DNA from: Pseudomonadota bacterium
GTDB lineage: Bacteria; Myxococcota_A; Bradymonadia; Bradymonadales; GCA-2716585
Assembly: GCA_005804885.1 (NCBI GenBank)
Contig: SYOX01000232.1
Coordinates: forward strand, 1-55,598
DNA: 55,598 nt
Reading direction: 5' to 3'
In this document: in pieces, positions 15,918 to 26,263 of the stretch
Layout of the letters: each line of letters opens with the position of its first letter
Position numbering within the stretch: position 1 is the first letter of the stretch
Made by a program: the position numbers and the translations under genes
The notes under the pieces: generated by a model
The model's input: the letters and a program-made list of their open reading frames with translations, nothing else
Database searches by the model: none
Told to the model about the DNA's origin: nothing

Positions 15918-16470
15918 ACTCCACCCCCTGTCCCCCTCCTCGCTGCGCAAGGGAGGCAGTGCCTCTCGGGGGAACGCTCGTATTACGGGCAAGGTGGATC
16001 GGCACTCCACCCCCTGTCCCCCTCCTCGCTCCGCAAGGGAGGCAGTGCCTCTCGGGGGAACGCTCGTATTACGGGCAAGGTGGATAGGGGGGGGCTGGTT
16101 GGGTGGGCAAGATGATTTGGGGGGGGGCCGCAGGAGCCTTCGCCGGGATCATTGGCCGTCTGGGGCGGGTCGTGATGTCGTCGGGGCGGGACCCGATCCA
16201 CCCAGTCCGTCGTTCGAGCGTCCCCGAACCACCTTGTCGGTAATACGAGCGTTCCCGAACCACCTTGTCGGTAATACGAGTGTTCCCCCTCCTTGCGGAG
16301 CGAGGAGGGGGACAGGGGGTGGAGTGTGCGATCCGCCCAGCCCGGAGTACGAGCGTTCCCCCGAGAGGCACTGCCTCCCTTGCGCAGCGAGGGCAGTGCC
16401 CTTCGGGAGGCAGGGCCGGGGGTCAATGACCCCTCGGGGGACAGGGGGTGGAGTGCGGGGGTGGAGTGTG
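15918..16470. repeat. Cluster of GC-rich palindromic spacer repeats, direct and inverted
   Basis: The spacer 15823-16605 (783 bp) carries no gene. Two direct 86-bp copies (15918-16003 and 16004-16085, one difference seen) contain CCCCCTCCTCGCTGCGCAAG and CTCGTATTACGGGCAAGG. From about 16226 to 16470 the same sequences return in inverted orientation, plus a 33-bp direct duplication around CCACCTTGTCGGTAATACGA. The whole could fold into a very long hairpin. Related sequences lie at 22998-23155 and 55220-55330. Confidence 0.8.
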
Positions 16471-16605
16471 CGTGGGGCGAGCCTGGACAAGTTGACGCCT
16501 CCTGCGCGAGCATGGGCGCGGTCGGGGCGGGCTCTCGAAGAGGGGCCGGTGACGACCGCCGACCGCGGCGACCTCCCTGGGACAGGATCGGACCTTCAGG
16601 TGAAC

Positions 16606-17466
16606 ATGACCCTTCAAAAACCCAATAAGGGCGCGGTGTTGATCACCGGCGCATCCACCGGCATCGGGCTGGCCTGCGCCCTGCACCTCGACGCCCTCGG
16701 GCACCGCGTCTTCGCCGGCGTCCGCAAGCAGGCCGACGCCGACGATCTCGACGCGCGCGGCTCCGGCCGCCTCAGCCCCCTCATCCTCGACGTCACCGAC
16801 GCCGCCCAGATCAAGGCCGCCTTCGAGGTCATCGCGCGCGAGCTCGACGGCGCGCCGCTGGCGGGCCTGGTCAACAACGCCGGCATCGGCCTCGGCGGCC
16901 CGCTGGAGTTCCTGCCCCTGGAGGACCTGCGCTGGCAGCTGGAGGTCAACCTCATCGGGCAGGTCGCCGTCACCCAGGCCGCCATCCCGCTGCTGCGCCG
17001 AGGCGCCGGCCGGATCGTCAACATCGGCTCCATCGGCGGCAAGATCGCCTCGCCCTTGATGGCGCCCTACTGCGCCTCGAAGTTCGCTCTGGAGGCCGTC
17101 ACCGACGTGATGCGCTACGAGCTGGCGCCCTGGGGGATCTTCGCCTGCGTCGTCGAGCCCGGGCAGATCATCACCCCGATCTGGGGCAAGGCCACGGCCG
17201 ACCTCGAGGCCGTCCAGGAGCGCTACACCCCGGAGGCCAGGGCCATGTACGCCGAGGCCATCGCCGGGATGGCGCGCAAGATCAAGACCGGCGCCTCCAA
17301 GGGCGTCCCCGCCGAGCGCGTCGCCGAGGCCGTCGCCCACGCCCTCAACGCGAAGAGCCCGAAGACCCGCTACCTCGTCGGACCCGACGCCCGCGGCGGC
17401 GCCTTCATGCGCTGGCTGCTGCCCGACGCCCTCTTCGACCGCTTCCTCAAGAAGGTCAGCGCCTGA
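16606..17466 (+). CDS. SDR family NAD(P)-dependent oxidoreductase
   Basis: A 286-residue classical short-chain dehydrogenase. CAGGTG upstream supports the ATG at 16606; the frame is open far upstream but that part is non-coding spacer. Features: cofactor loop TGASTGIG (14-21), NNAG (90-93), catalytic Ser142 (NIGSIGG), Tyr155 and Lys159 (YCASK). The C-terminal extension with MRWLLPDALFDRFL resembles SDRs that act on lipid or retinol-like substrates. The substrate cannot be stated. It stands alone, convergent with the WlbA-like gene. Confidence 0.87.
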   Translation: MTLQKPNKGAVLITGASTGIGLACALHLDALGHRVFAGVRKQADADDLDARGSGRLSPLILDVTDAAQIKAAFEVIARELDGAPLAGLVNNAGIGLGGPLEFLPLEDLRWQLEVNLIGQVAVTQAAIPLLRRGAGRIVNIGSIGGKIASPLMAPYCASKFALEAVTDVMRYELAPWGIFACVVEPGQIITPIWGKATADLEAVQERYTPEARAMYAEAIAGMARKIKTGASKGVPAERVAEAVAHALNAKSPKTRYLVGPDARGGAFMRWLLPDALFDRFLKKVSA

Positions 17467-17482
17467 CCCGGCGTCGAGGGGC

Positions 17483-18424
17483 TCACTCCAGGTTCGGGTG
17501 GCGCTTCCCGATGGAGACGTCGGGCTGGCTGGAGCGGATGCGGTGCACCAGCTCGATCGAGGGCCGCGCGTCCTCGATCCCAAAACCACCACCGGACAGG
17601 ATGTCCTCGTAGACCTGGGTGTGAAGGTTCGCAAAGACGTTGGAGAACTCCAGCTCCTCGCCGTCGATGGTGATGGAGCGGAAGGCGGGCTTGTTGGCCT
17701 TGCGGCTCTCCTCCGGCAGATCCCGACCCGAGACGGACAGGAACCAGCGGACGCTGGCGCGCTCAAGCTCCAGGGAGCCGGCCGCGCGCTCCTGATCGCA
17801 GACGTGGACCTGAAGGTGATCGACGTCCCCGAAGAGCCACGAGAGCAGATCGAAGAAGTGGATCCCGATGTTCATCACGATGCCGCCGGACTTCTCCGGG
17901 CGCCCCTTCCACGAGATGTGGTACCAGGGGCCGCGTCGGGTGATGTAGGTCAGGATGACCTCGTGGCGGTGGCCCTTGGGCTCCTTCGACAGGCGCTCCT
18001 TGAGGGCGATGAGCGAGGGGTGCAGGCGCAGCTGCAGGACGGTGTAGATCCGGCGCTCGTGCTCCTGCTCAAGCTCGGCGAGCTGGTCGAGGTTCCACGG
18101 GTTGATGACGAGGGGCTTTTCGCAGATCGCGTGGGCCTGGACCCGGAGCGCGAGGCGGACGTGGGCGTCGTGGAGGTAGTTGGGCGAGCAGACGCTGATG
18201 TAGTGGACGCGCTCCTCCTCCGAGCGGCGCCGCAGCTTCTCCAGGAATCGGTCGAAGCGCTCGATCTCATTGAAGAATCTTGTATTTGGGAAGTACTGGT
18301 CCAGGACGCCGACGGAGTCGTTGGGGTCGACGGTGGCCACGAGCTGGCTCTGGGTGTCGCGGATCGCCTCAAGGTGCCTCGGCGCGATGTATCCGCCCGT
18401 GCCGATGAGCGCAAAGTTGGGCAT
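17483..18424 (-). CDS. wlbA: Gfo/Idh/MocA oxidoreductase, WlbA/WbpB-like UDP-GlcNAcA 3-dehydrogenase
   Basis: A 313-residue enzyme. It has an N-terminal Rossmann fold (FALIGTGGYIAPRHLEAI), the Cys-Glu-Lys-Pro motif at 101-104 (AICEKPLVINPWNLD), SPNYLHDAHV (about 80-89) and GGIVMNIGIHFFDLL. These are characteristic of WlbA/WbpB, which oxidises UDP-N-acetyl-glucosaminuronate at C3 in making di-acetamido uronic acids for O-antigen or other surface glycans. The usual partners (aminotransferase, acetyltransferase, epimerase) are not beside it, so it is either an orphan or works with genes elsewhere. The symbol rests on motif resemblance. Confidence 0.8.
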   Translation of the reverse strand: MPNFALIGTGGYIAPRHLEAIRDTQSQLVATVDPNDSVGVLDQYFPNTRFFNEIERFDRFLEKLRRRSEEERVHYISVCSPNYLHDAHVRLALRVQAHAICEKPLVINPWNLDQLAELEQEHERRIYTVLQLRLHPSLIALKERLSKEPKGHRHEVILTYITRRGPWYHISWKGRPEKSGGIVMNIGIHFFDLLSWLFGDVDHLQVHVCDQERAAGSLELERASVRWFLSVSGRDLPEESRKANKPAFRSITIDGEELEFSNVFANLHTQVYEDILSGGGFGIEDARPSIELVHRIRSSQPDVSIGKRHPNLE

Positions 18425-18532
18425 GAGTGCCTCTCAGGTAGGAAGGTGCCAACGCGCCTTCGGGCGCTCCGCCATCATACCCCAGCGCGGGGCGCGCACA
18501 ACCTCCAGCATCATCATCGGCGGCTGCCGCGA

Positions 18533-19789
18533 TCACCACCTCGAGATCGCGAAGGCCAGCCGCACCGCCGAGGGCAGCGAGGCGGAGGTGGCCAGCGCCC
18601 TTCTCCCCTCCTCTTCGATGAGGTTGCCGGCCAGATCAAGCTCGTCGAGCAGCGACAGGTTCTCCGAGGCGGCCAGCGCCGAGGCCCCACGCCGGCCGAT
18701 GTGGTTGGAGGATAAGTCGAGTCGATTCAAGGACTTGATGTAGGGCGAGGAGGCCAGCGCGGCGGCGCCCTGGTCGAGGGCGAGGCAGTTGAAGAGGGAC
18801 AGCGCGCTCAGGCCGCGCAGGAAGGGCGAGCCGGCCAGCGCCTCGACGCCCTGGGCGCCGATGTCGTTGTCGCTCAGGTTCAGGCGGGTGAGCCCGGAGA
18901 GTCGCGGGCAGGCGGCCAGCAGCCGTGCGCCGCGGGCGGTCAGGCGGTTGCGGGACAGGTCCAGGTGGGTGAGGTTGGACAAGAGCGGGGCGCGGACCAG
19001 GGCCTCCAGGCCGAGGTCGGACAGGAGGTTGCCGGAGAGGTTCAGGCGCTCGACGCCGGCCAGGTGGGGTGAGCGCGCGAGCGCGCGGGCGCCGGGGTCG
19101 CCGATCCCATTGCTGGACAGCCCCAGCGCACGGAGCCCCGAGAGCAGCGGAGAGGCGCCGATGAAGGTGGCGCCCATGTCCCCGAGGCGGTTGGCGCTCA
19201 GGTCCAGATCGACGAGCGAGGGCAGCGACGAAGAGCCGACGACGAAGCTGGCGCCTCGCGGGCCGATGCGGTTGTAGGTCAGCGACAGGCGCTCAAGCGC
19301 CCTGAGCCACGGCGAGCGGGAGAGCGCGACGGCGCGGGCGTCGCCGCCGCCGGGGGTGGCGCTGAAGAAGACGCGGTCGAGCAGCAGCGCGCTGAGGTGG
19401 CCGAGGTGGGGCCACTGGGCCAGCGCCTCGACCTCGGGCTCGCTCAGGCCGCCGACCAGCGGGCTCAGATCGAGCGCGCGGCCCAGCGCCCAGGCCGGGT
19501 GAGGGGGCTCGCGCAGCGCCGAGAAGCACCAGCGGGCGCCGTGGATCCCCGAGCGCTCATAGAGCGAGAGCCCGAGGCCCAGGCTCAGGGGCGAGTCCCG
19601 CAGCGCGTCCGGCCAGCCGCGCAGGCGCTCCTGGGCGTAATCGACGCCGACCAGAAGGCTCTCGTCGTCCAGATCCCAGCCGTCAAAGAGCGCGCAGAGC
19701 CGCGCCCATCCCTCTGGAGAGGGGTCTTCGTAGAGGACGCCGCGCAGCAGCTCAAGGCGATCCTGGGCCGTCAGTTGGGGTGTGGGCAC
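18533..19789 (-). CDS. LRR protein, ribonuclease-inhibitor-like, with N-terminal companion module
   Basis: A 418-residue protein. GGGAGG five bases upstream supports a GTG start at 19789. The N-terminal module is present (DPSPEGW at about residue 22, GWPDALR near 60). From about residue 115 there are ten or more LRRs of the LxxLdLsxNxigdxGaxaLa type, some with an inserted LLSDLGLEALV variant. There is no signal or membrane anchor. The gene is divergent from the DUF4139 lipoprotein gene and downstream of nothing obvious on its own strand. Confidence 0.8.
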   Translation of the reverse strand: MPTPQLTAQDRLELLRGVLYEDPSPEGWARLCALFDGWDLDDESLLVGVDYAQERLRGWPDALRDSPLSLGLGLSLYERSGIHGARWCFSALREPPHPAWALGRALDLSPLVGGLSEPEVEALAQWPHLGHLSALLLDRVFFSATPGGGDARAVALSRSPWLRALERLSLTYNRIGPRGASFVVGSSSLPSLVDLDLSANRLGDMGATFIGASPLLSGLRALGLSSNGIGDPGARALARSPHLAGVERLNLSGNLLSDLGLEALVRAPLLSNLTHLDLSRNRLTARGARLLAACPRLSGLTRLNLSDNDIGAQGVEALAGSPFLRGLSALSLFNCLALDQGAAALASSPYIKSLNRLDLSSNHIGRRGASALAASENLSLLDELDLAGNLIEEEGRRALATSASLPSAVRLAFAISRW

Positions 19790-19963
19790 GTCGCCTCCCG
19801 CCAGGTCGAGGATCGCCAGGATACCTTCGCCCGCAGGCGCCCGCCAGCAAAGCGGGGGGAGGAGAGGGCGCGAGGGTGCCCGTCGCGCGTTGGCGAGGGT
19901 GCAGGAGCGTGGTAGTGTTCGGCGCATAGAACCAGGGCGCGGACAATGGGAGTGGAGGTGAGC

Positions 19964-22195
19964 ATGGTCATGGATAAACGAGGGGCTTGGGCAATGTTGG
20001 CGGGGTTTGCGGTCGCGGCGACGGGGTGCGCGAGCCAGACCGAGGCGGTCGCGCCGGTGACCAACCTTGAGCTGGACCGCGTGGTGCTCTACCGCAATGG
20101 GATCGGGTACTTCGAGCGCGGCGGGGAGATCGAGGGGGGGATGTTGACCCTCAAGGTGCGCAAGGACCAGATCAACGACGTGCTCAAGAGCCTGACGGTC
20201 GTCGACAGGAGCTCGGGGCAGGCCTTGAGCGTGTCGATGCCGCTGGACCCGCAGAGCTGGGCCAACGCGGCGCTCTCGACGCTGGCGCCGGGCCAGGGCG
20301 ATCTGGCCGTCGTGCTCGACGAGCTGCGCGGCACCTGGGTGACGGTCAAGACCGAGGACGCCCGCTCGCTCAAGGGCCGCATCCTGATGGTCGAGCTGAT
20401 GGAGTCCTCCGATGACGAGGGCGAGAGCGTCGATCACCGGATCACGCTGCTGGACGGCGACGACATGATCGTCGTGATGGTCTCCGAGATCGCCTCGATC
20501 ACCTTCGAGGACAACGAGCTCTCGCTCCAGCTCCACCGGGCGCTGGACGCCAGCGCCGGCGAGGGGATGTTCCAGCAGGTCGAGGTGGACGTGAGGCTGT
20601 CGGGGGAGGAGACCCACCAGATCCAGCTCAGCTATGTGGTGGCCGCGCCGATCTGGAAGCCGACCTACCGCGTGGTGCTCGACGAGGACGGCCAGAGCCA
20701 GGCGCTCCTGCAGGGCTGGGCGGTGGTGGACAACACCAGCGGCGAGGACTGGGACGAGGTGACGATGAGCTTGACCTCGGGGGCGCCCATCGCCTTCCGC
20801 TACGACATGCACACGCCGCTGACCGTCGACCGCCCGGACATGACCAGCAGCGGCGTGCGGCGCCGAGCCCGCGTCTCGCTCGGCGAGACGACCATCGACG
20901 CCGAGCCCTCGATGGACGAGGTGTCCACGAAGGAGGAGAAGTCGCGCGAGAGGATGGCCGAAAAGAAGCCCGCGCCCTCGCGCAACAACCTCGGGGCCAG
21001 CGGCAGCGGCCGGGGCGGCGGCGGCAGCATGGCCGGCAGGGATCGCGGGCTGGCCGACCTGGGAGACGATATGGACGGCTTCGACGACAGCAGCGGCCTT
21101 GAAGGAGAGGAGATCGCCGAGGAGCAGGGCTTGCTGCTCGACGAGCTGCGCAACTCGACGATGGCCAGCGCCCGGGCCAAGCGCGTCAGCGGTCTGACCC
21201 GCTTTGACCTCGCCAGCCGGGTCACCGTCCCCGAGGGCAGCGCCACGATGCTCTCGATCATCAACGAGTCCGTCGACGCCGAGCAGGCCTTCCTCTTCCG
21301 CCCCGGCGGCGCCGGCCCCGGCTACGAGTCCAACCCCTACCGCGTGCTGCGCTTCAAGAACAGCACCCCCTTCGCCCTGGAGCCCGGCCCCATCAGCGTC
21401 TACGCCGGCGGCAGCTTCGTCGGCGAGGGCATCTCGGAGCTGATCGCCGCGGACACCAGCGCGACGATCCCCTTCGCCGTCGAGCCCGAGATCGTGGTCA
21501 CCTCGCAGTCGACCGACACCAGCACCAACGCTCGCCTGCTGCGCATCGGGCGGGGCTACCTGCGCACCGAGTCCTTCCAGGAGCACACCACCACCTGGAC
21601 CATCAAGGCCCCCAAGAAGGAGGCCGCCTACAAGGTCCTCATCCGACACCCCCGCTACGGCGGCTCCTCGCTCAAGGATCGCCCCGAGGGCACCGAGGAT
21701 CTCCCCGACGCCTACCTCGTGCCCGTCATCGTCGAGCCCGGCAAGACCGAGGTCTCCATCAAGCTCGTCGAGCGCACCCCCGTCGAGCGCTCCGTCTCGG
21801 TGTGGGACTCCTCCATCCCCCAGGTCCTCGACAGCCTCCTGGCGGCCAGCAACCTCGACGCCGAGGCCCGCAAGAAGATCGAGCCCATCGTCAACAAGCG
21901 CAAGGAGATCGCGGACATCGACGCCAAGATCGACAACCTCAAGCGCCAGCAGATCGAGCTCGACCAGCGCGCCAACGAGACCCGCGCCAACCTCGACGCC
22001 ATCCAGAAGGACCCCCGCGCCGGCGACCTGCGCCAGCGCCTGACGAAGCGCCTGGAGGAGTTCACCCGCGACGGCGACAAGCACGGCCGCGAGATCGTCG
22101 AGTTGACCAGCAAGCGCCTTGAGAAGAAGATCGAGCTCGACGAGGCCCTCGACGGCTTCACCTTCGAGGCCCCCCCCGAGGCCCCGAAGAAGTAG
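19964..22195 (+). CDS. DUF4139-domain lipoprotein
   Basis: A 743-residue lipoprotein. GGAGG at 19954-19958 supports ATG 19964. Lipid Cys22 in AATGC. Residues 30-75 (VVLYRNGIGYFERGG) and 215-300 (YVVAAPIWKPTYRVVL, WAVVDNTSGEDWDEV) match the DUF4139 family, whose members have beta-rich domains and are mostly uncharacterised. A Gly/Ser-rich insert (around 345-360, GASGSGRGGGG) and an acidic stretch follow, then a second beta-rich part, then a C-terminal coiled-coil (about 650-735, KEIADIDAKIDNLKRQQIEL). It ends 6 bp before the stop of the convergent outer-membrane protein gene. Confidence 0.82.
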   Translation: MVMDKRGAWAMLAGFAVAATGCASQTEAVAPVTNLELDRVVLYRNGIGYFERGGEIEGGMLTLKVRKDQINDVLKSLTVVDRSSGQALSVSMPLDPQSWANAALSTLAPGQGDLAVVLDELRGTWVTVKTEDARSLKGRILMVELMESSDDEGESVDHRITLLDGDDMIVVMVSEIASITFEDNELSLQLHRALDASAGEGMFQQVEVDVRLSGEETHQIQLSYVVAAPIWKPTYRVVLDEDGQSQALLQGWAVVDNTSGEDWDEVTMSLTSGAPIAFRYDMHTPLTVDRPDMTSSGVRRRARVSLGETTIDAEPSMDEVSTKEEKSRERMAEKKPAPSRNNLGASGSGRGGGGSMAGRDRGLADLGDDMDGFDDSSGLEGEEIAEEQGLLLDELRNSTMASARAKRVSGLTRFDLASRVTVPEGSATMLSIINESVDAEQAFLFRPGGAGPGYESNPYRVLRFKNSTPFALEPGPISVYAGGSFVGEGISELIAADTSATIPFAVEPEIVVTSQSTDTSTNARLLRIGRGYLRTESFQEHTTTWTIKAPKKEAAYKVLIRHPRYGGSSLKDRPEGTEDLPDAYLVPVIVEPGKTEVSIKLVERTPVERSVSVWDSSIPQVLDSLLAASNLDAEARKKIEPIVNKRKEIADIDAKIDNLKRQQIELDQRANETRANLDAIQKDPRAGDLRQRLTKRLEEFTRDGDKHGREIVELTSKRLEKKIELDEALDGFTFEAPPEAPKK

Positions 22196-22200
22196 ACCCC

Positions 22201-22887
22201 TCAGAGGAAGTAGTAGGACACGCCCAGCAAGACCTGGGTGTGGAACTTCCACTCGCTCTTGTAGGTCAGCTGGTTGCCGGTCAACACCACCCGCCCCTCC
22301 ACCGTGTCGGGCGTGTCCTGGTTCACGCTGCCCCGAAAGGACATCGGGATGCGCACGTCCACCGCGTTGATCGGCAGCGCCAGCTCAAAGCCCAGCCCGA
22401 AGGTCACCAGCTCGTAATCCTCCGCCGCCGCGTCGATGTTCGTGAAGATCGTCTCGGCGCTGGCCTTGTCGACGAAGACGAACTCGTAGCCGACGAAGAT
22501 GTTGGGCCGAAAGACCGCCAGGGGCGCGCAGGCCTTCAACAATATCGGAACATGGACGGCGTCCTGGCCGATCTTCACGTCCTGATCGTTGATCTCCCCG
22601 GACCCCCGATCCTCCGAAAAGAGCACGTCGATCTCCAACCCCACGATCCCAAGCCACCGCACGTCCAGCGCCAGCCCGCCCCCCGTCCCGAAGCCGCCGA
22701 AGCCCGGATAGGCGACCTCGAAGCCCCCCACCCCCTTGTCGTCCGGCTCATCCAGGAAGCTGCCGCCGGCCAGCAGCAGCCCGCTGACCCCCACGTCCAG
22801 CGTCTCGGCCAGCTGCGCCTGCGCCGCACCGGCTTGCACCACCGCGAGCCCGCAGGCCAGCACCAACCCCAACACCAGATGCCTCAT
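22201..22887 (-). CDS. Outer-membrane beta-barrel-type protein
   Basis: A 228-residue exported protein. GGGAGGGG precedes the ATG at 22887. Signal peptide about 1-27 ending QAQ. The mature part is a series of amphipathic strands (GGGLALDVRWLGIVGLEIDVLF, RPNIFVGYEFVFV, YELVTFGLGFELAL) and ends in VLLGVSYYFL, with aromatic terminal residues as needed for BAM-dependent outer-membrane insertion. Eight to ten strands can be counted. No ligand is evident. It is convergent with the DUF4139 gene with only 5 bp between stops. Confidence 0.7.
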   Translation of the reverse strand: MRHLVLGLVLACGLAVVQAGAAQAQLAETLDVGVSGLLLAGGSFLDEPDDKGVGGFEVAYPGFGGFGTGGGLALDVRWLGIVGLEIDVLFSEDRGSGEINDQDVKIGQDAVHVPILLKACAPLAVFRPNIFVGYEFVFVDKASAETIFTNIDAAAEDYELVTFGLGFELALPINAVDVRIPMSFRGSVNQDTPDTVEGRVVLTGNQLTYKSEWKFHTQVLLGVSYYFL

Positions 22888-22997
22888 CACGCCCCTCCCG
22901 CGCCGCCGCGCCCCCTCGATCCATTGCCATCCGCCACAGCCTACCCCAGCCGACGGCGCAGGGCGAGCGATCTCGAAGGCGCCGCGCGCCGCGATTC

Positions 22998-23155
22998 GAA
23001 CGAGCGTCCCTCCCCCTTGCGCAGCGGAGGCAGTGCCGAGGGTCACTGACCCCTCGGGGGAGGACAGGAGGGGGAGTTACCGATCCGCCGTGCCCGAACC
23101 GCGAGCGTCCCTCCCCCTTGCGCAGCGAGGGGGAGGACAGGAGGGGGAGTCAAGC
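22998..23155. repeat. GC-rich palindromic spacer repeat, second site
   Basis: Two tandem copies built on GAGCGTCCCTCCCCCTTGCG and GGGGGAGGACAGGAGGGGGA. The TTGCGCAGCG core is the inverse of CGCTGCGCAAG in the 15.9-kb cluster. The site lies in the divergent spacer between the beta-barrel and M20 genes. Confidence 0.75.
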
Positions 23156-23228
23156 CAGGGGAGTGTGGCTGGAGTCCGGCCGCGTTTGCCCTTATAACGT
23201 GGCTCGAACTTCCCGAAAGGAGCCCGCC

Positions 23229-24833
<1,605 letters not shown>

Positions 24834-24860
24834 CCCCCCGCCCGAGTTCAGGCCGCCCCC

Positions 24861-26147
24861 TCAAAAACTCAACCCCACCGACAGATCCGCGCTGATCCAG
24901 AAACCCACGTCCGTCTGAGAACCCGCCGCCGAGGCGCACAGCGCCTTGTCCTCCTGCGAGATGAACTGATCCTCGACGCAGGCCAGCTCCATGCTCGCGA
25001 CGAAGGGCCCGCCGCCCAACGAGGTCTGTACGCTCCAGCCCGACGACCCCATCCACCGCCACCCCGCCACGCCCGAGAGCAGGATCACCGAAGACGATCC
25101 ACCCACCACCTGCGCGCTGGCAGAGGTGAAGTTGCCCTCGTTGCCCAGATTGAAAAAATCGTGCTCCATGGAGCGAAGGCCCAGCGCCCCCCCCAGAAAG
25201 CCCCCATCCAGCCCACCGGCCCAACGCCACCTGTAGGCCGCCGACAGCCCTTGACCGCTGGCGCTGTTGCTCAGGCCCAGCCCGCCGCCCGCCATCGGCG
25301 ACAGCAGACCCACGAAGTCGTCCGTGTCAAAACCCCCCGACAACCCCAGCGACAGCGACACCCCGTGATTCGGCGTCAACAGCCGCTCGTACCCCACCCA
25401 GATCCCCAGCAAGGTCACCGACAGATCCAGCGAGTTGGCCGCGTACGCTCTGCAATCCTCCCCCGAAGGCAAAAAACCCTCCGGGCACGACGCCACCACC
25501 CCCACGCACACCCCCTGCGTCCTGGACCACACCTGACCCGACCAGCAGCACGCCCCCCCGACCTCATCGCCTCGCGACCGCCCCTCCAGGCACGCGCACG
25601 TCTGCGTCCCCTCGTCCCCGACGCTGCCCACGGGACATTGCGTCGGCACCCCGATGCACCGCTGGCCGTCCCACGCCTGGCCCACCCAGCAACAATGGCC
25701 CGCCGTGTCCGCCGTGATCGCCTGACCCTCCGGGCACGTCGACGACGGCCCCTCGCCCACCACCACGGGCTCCTTGACGACCTCCGCCTCGCAGCCCCCC
25801 TCCAGCTCCACGATGTACTCGTTGAGCCTGCCCATCACCGCCTCTGGCGGCGGCACCTTGACCGCGGGCGCCTTGCGCACCTTCGCGTAGGCCTCCCGGG
25901 CCTTCTGGCAGTCCCCCATCCTGAAGTAGGCCCGACCCAGGTTCAGCCACGTGATGTTCAGCTCGCCCACCAGCAGCGAGGCCTCGAAGCGCTTGATCGC
26001 CTTGTCGTAATCCTCCGCCTTGAAGGCCTCCAGCCCCTCCTCGTTGAGCTTGAGCTGGGAGTCGCTCGGCGACCCCTGCCCCCACGCCGGCCCCGCGCAC
26101 GCCAGCGCCGCCACGATCACCCAACCCGCCCACGCGCAACGATCCAC
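24861..26147 (-). CDS. TPR plus cysteine-rich plus beta-barrel-type exported protein
   Basis: A 428-residue protein. I chose GTG 26147 (GGGGGCGAGC upstream) because it begins directly with a signal peptide (WVIVAALACAGPAWG); a TTG at 26234 would add 29 residues before it. Residues 25-110 look like two TPR units (GLEAFKAEDYDKAIKRFEAS, WLNLGRAYFRMGDCQKAREA). Residues 130-240 are cysteine-rich with repeated CCW (AGHCCWVGQAWDG, GGACCWSGQVW). From about 250 the sequence is a set of amphipathic strands (GYERLLTPNHGVSLSLGLSG) ending in SADLSVGLSF, a terminal Phe typical of outer-membrane barrels. It is probably an outer-membrane protein with a periplasmic TPR domain. Confidence 0.7.
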   Translation of the reverse strand: MDRCAWAGWVIVAALACAGPAWGQGSPSDSQLKLNEEGLEAFKAEDYDKAIKRFEASLLVGELNITWLNLGRAYFRMGDCQKAREAYAKVRKAPAVKVPPPEAVMGRLNEYIVELEGGCEAEVVKEPVVVGEGPSSTCPEGQAITADTAGHCCWVGQAWDGQRCIGVPTQCPVGSVGDEGTQTCACLEGRSRGDEVGGACCWSGQVWSRTQGVCVGVVASCPEGFLPSGEDCRAYAANSLDLSVTLLGIWVGYERLLTPNHGVSLSLGLSGGFDTDDFVGLLSPMAGGGLGLSNSASGQGLSAAYRWRWAGGLDGGFLGGALGLRSMEHDFFNLGNEGNFTSASAQVVGGSSSVILLSGVAGWRWMGSSGWSVQTSLGGGPFVASMELACVEDQFISQEDKALCASAAGSQTDVGFWISADLSVGLSF

Positions 26148-26263
26148 GCTCGCCCCCTTTGACTCTGTCGCCTGCGCCGACGCCGCCGGGGCGCTCGCCC
26201 CGACCTCGACGGCGAGGATGCGCTCCCCAGACAACCCCGTTCAAATTCACCTTACACCAGCCC

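Noticed and set aside
13564..17466. A 1300-codon plus-strand open frame
   Set aside because: It runs antisense through the oxidoreductase and LOG genes and across repeat-rich spacer. Only its last 286 codons, from 16606, encode a recognisable protein (the SDR).
18533..22252. A 1239-codon minus-strand open frame
   Set aside because: Everything before 19789 is antisense to the DUF4139 gene or spacer. Only the LRR part from the GTG at 19789 has a ribosome-binding site and family motifs.
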